Of a DNA stretch of 64,000 nt, positions 63,640 through 64,000 are shown piece after piece; positions within the stretch are counted from its first letter, which is position 1; each line of letters opens with the position of its first letter. Source of the DNA: Acidimicrobiia bacterium (GTDB lineage Bacteria > Actinomycetota > Acidimicrobiia > Acidimicrobiales > MedAcidi-G1); contig DUCC01000002.1 in the NCBI GenBank assembly GCA_012959995.1, positions 1 through 64,000 on the forward strand, read 5' to 3'. The position numbers were made by a program, and so were the translations under genes. The notes under the pieces were generated by a model. The model saw nothing but the letters and a program-made list of their open reading frames with translations. It searched no databases and had not been told where the DNA came from.

Positions 63640-64000
63640 TTAGGGCTCGGTGTGGCGGCGGATCATTTCAATACGGGTACCAGAATCATTAGCGTCCACC
63701 CCTTGGGAAGCCAACAAACGGTCACGATCTCGGGCTGCTTCCCTCTCCGCTCGATCTATATCCACTCGAGCGAGTGCCGCATCGGCACCGTGTTCCATAA
63801 TGAAATCTGCCCACTCCACCAAAGTCGAAACCATTTCATCTTCGGGAACCACCGCCGCATTACGGCCCTTGATAAACAAATGGCCCCGATGATTACCCGC
63901 CGCTATACCCAAATCGGCATCACGCGCCTCGCCGGGGCCATTGACCACGCACCCCATGATGGCTATTTGCAACGGAATCTCTCGATCAGCGAAAGCAGCT
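63640..64000 (-). CDS. ispG: 4-hydroxy-3-methylbut-2-enyl diphosphate synthase (partial; 5' end outside window)
   Basis: The window's last gene enters from the right edge on the minus strand; 119 codons are present to the stop at 63640. The reading begins within AAFADREIPLQIAIMGCVVNGPGE, whose MGCVVNGPGEARDADLGIAAG is the Fe-S cluster region of GcpE/IspG. The tail runs HGADAALARVDIDRAEREAARDRDR and on. It reduces methylerythritol cyclodiphosphate in the non-mevalonate isoprenoid pathway. Confidence 0.9.
   Translation of the reverse strand, partial: AAFADREIPLQIAIMGCVVNGPGEARDADLGIAAGNHRGHLFIKGRNAAVVPEDEMVSTLVEWADFIMEHGADAALARVDIDRAEREAARDRDRLLASQGVDANDSGTRIEMIRRHTEP

Overview
The window reads as a chromosomal segment of a free-living, probably marine, actinobacterium; Acidimicrobiia is my best guess. 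The signs are actinobacterial LexA operators (CGAAC-N4-GTTCG), a SAM-IV-like riboswitch before metX, ribonuclease J, a B12-dependent class II ribonucleotide reductase, the succinylase branch of diaminopimelate synthesis, and mostly moderate-to-high GC with GTG starts and ATGA/TAATG overlaps. This placement is inference, not a phylogenetic result.

Region 1 (1-7.9 kb) is the accessory part. It is clearly AT-richer than the rest. It carries a 1751-residue exported modular surface protein, a lipoprotein L,D-transpeptidase, and two scars made of broken genes: an HD-type gene start abutting a tRNA 5' half, and a pyrE-like tail abutting a headless gene. That headless gene opens a short operon with two type IV pilin-like proteins. 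This looks like an insertion or rearrangement hot spot next to tRNA-Gly(GCC).

Region 2 (8-17 kb, minus strand) holds a methionine operon led by a SAM riboswitch (metX, a PLP sulfhydrylase-type gene, a MutM-like glycosylase, two small unknowns), a DEAD-box helicase, and an operon of acyl-CoA dehydrogenase, lgt, a degenerate class III cyclase-like protein and an alkyltransferase-like protein.

Region 3 (17-25 kb) has a four-gene plus-strand operon (unknown 569-residue protein, atypical M19 dipeptidase, possible DUF3726 protein, Ldh-family dehydrogenase) that looks like an uncharacterised catabolic module. Next comes a DNA-precursor operon, nrdJ-tdk, preceded by a convincing structured leader RNA at 24912-25031.

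Region 4 (25-36 kb) is an SOS and lysine/peptidoglycan region. lexA and a YneA-like LysM protein diverge from a cluster of four LexA operators, then come dapE, dapD, dapC, hflX, dapF, miaA, miaB and recA with its own LexA box. msrB diverges from recA.

Region 5 (36-52 kb, minus) is housekeeping: cinA, pgsA, rimO, a Ca2+/cation antiporter, ftsK, rnj, dapA, an unknown protein, SURF1, dapB, an M16 peptidase, pnp and rpsO. With region 4 it supplies dapA, B, C, D, E and F.

Region 6 (52-64 kb) holds the FMN-riboswitch operon ribE-ribBA-ribH, an HpcH/HpaI aldolase, a TSUP permease, ribF-truB-rbfA-infB-ylxR-nusA-rimP, and the 3' part of ispG running off the right edge. ylxR has no canonical start codon; an ATA codon overlapping the nusA stop is the best-placed candidate.
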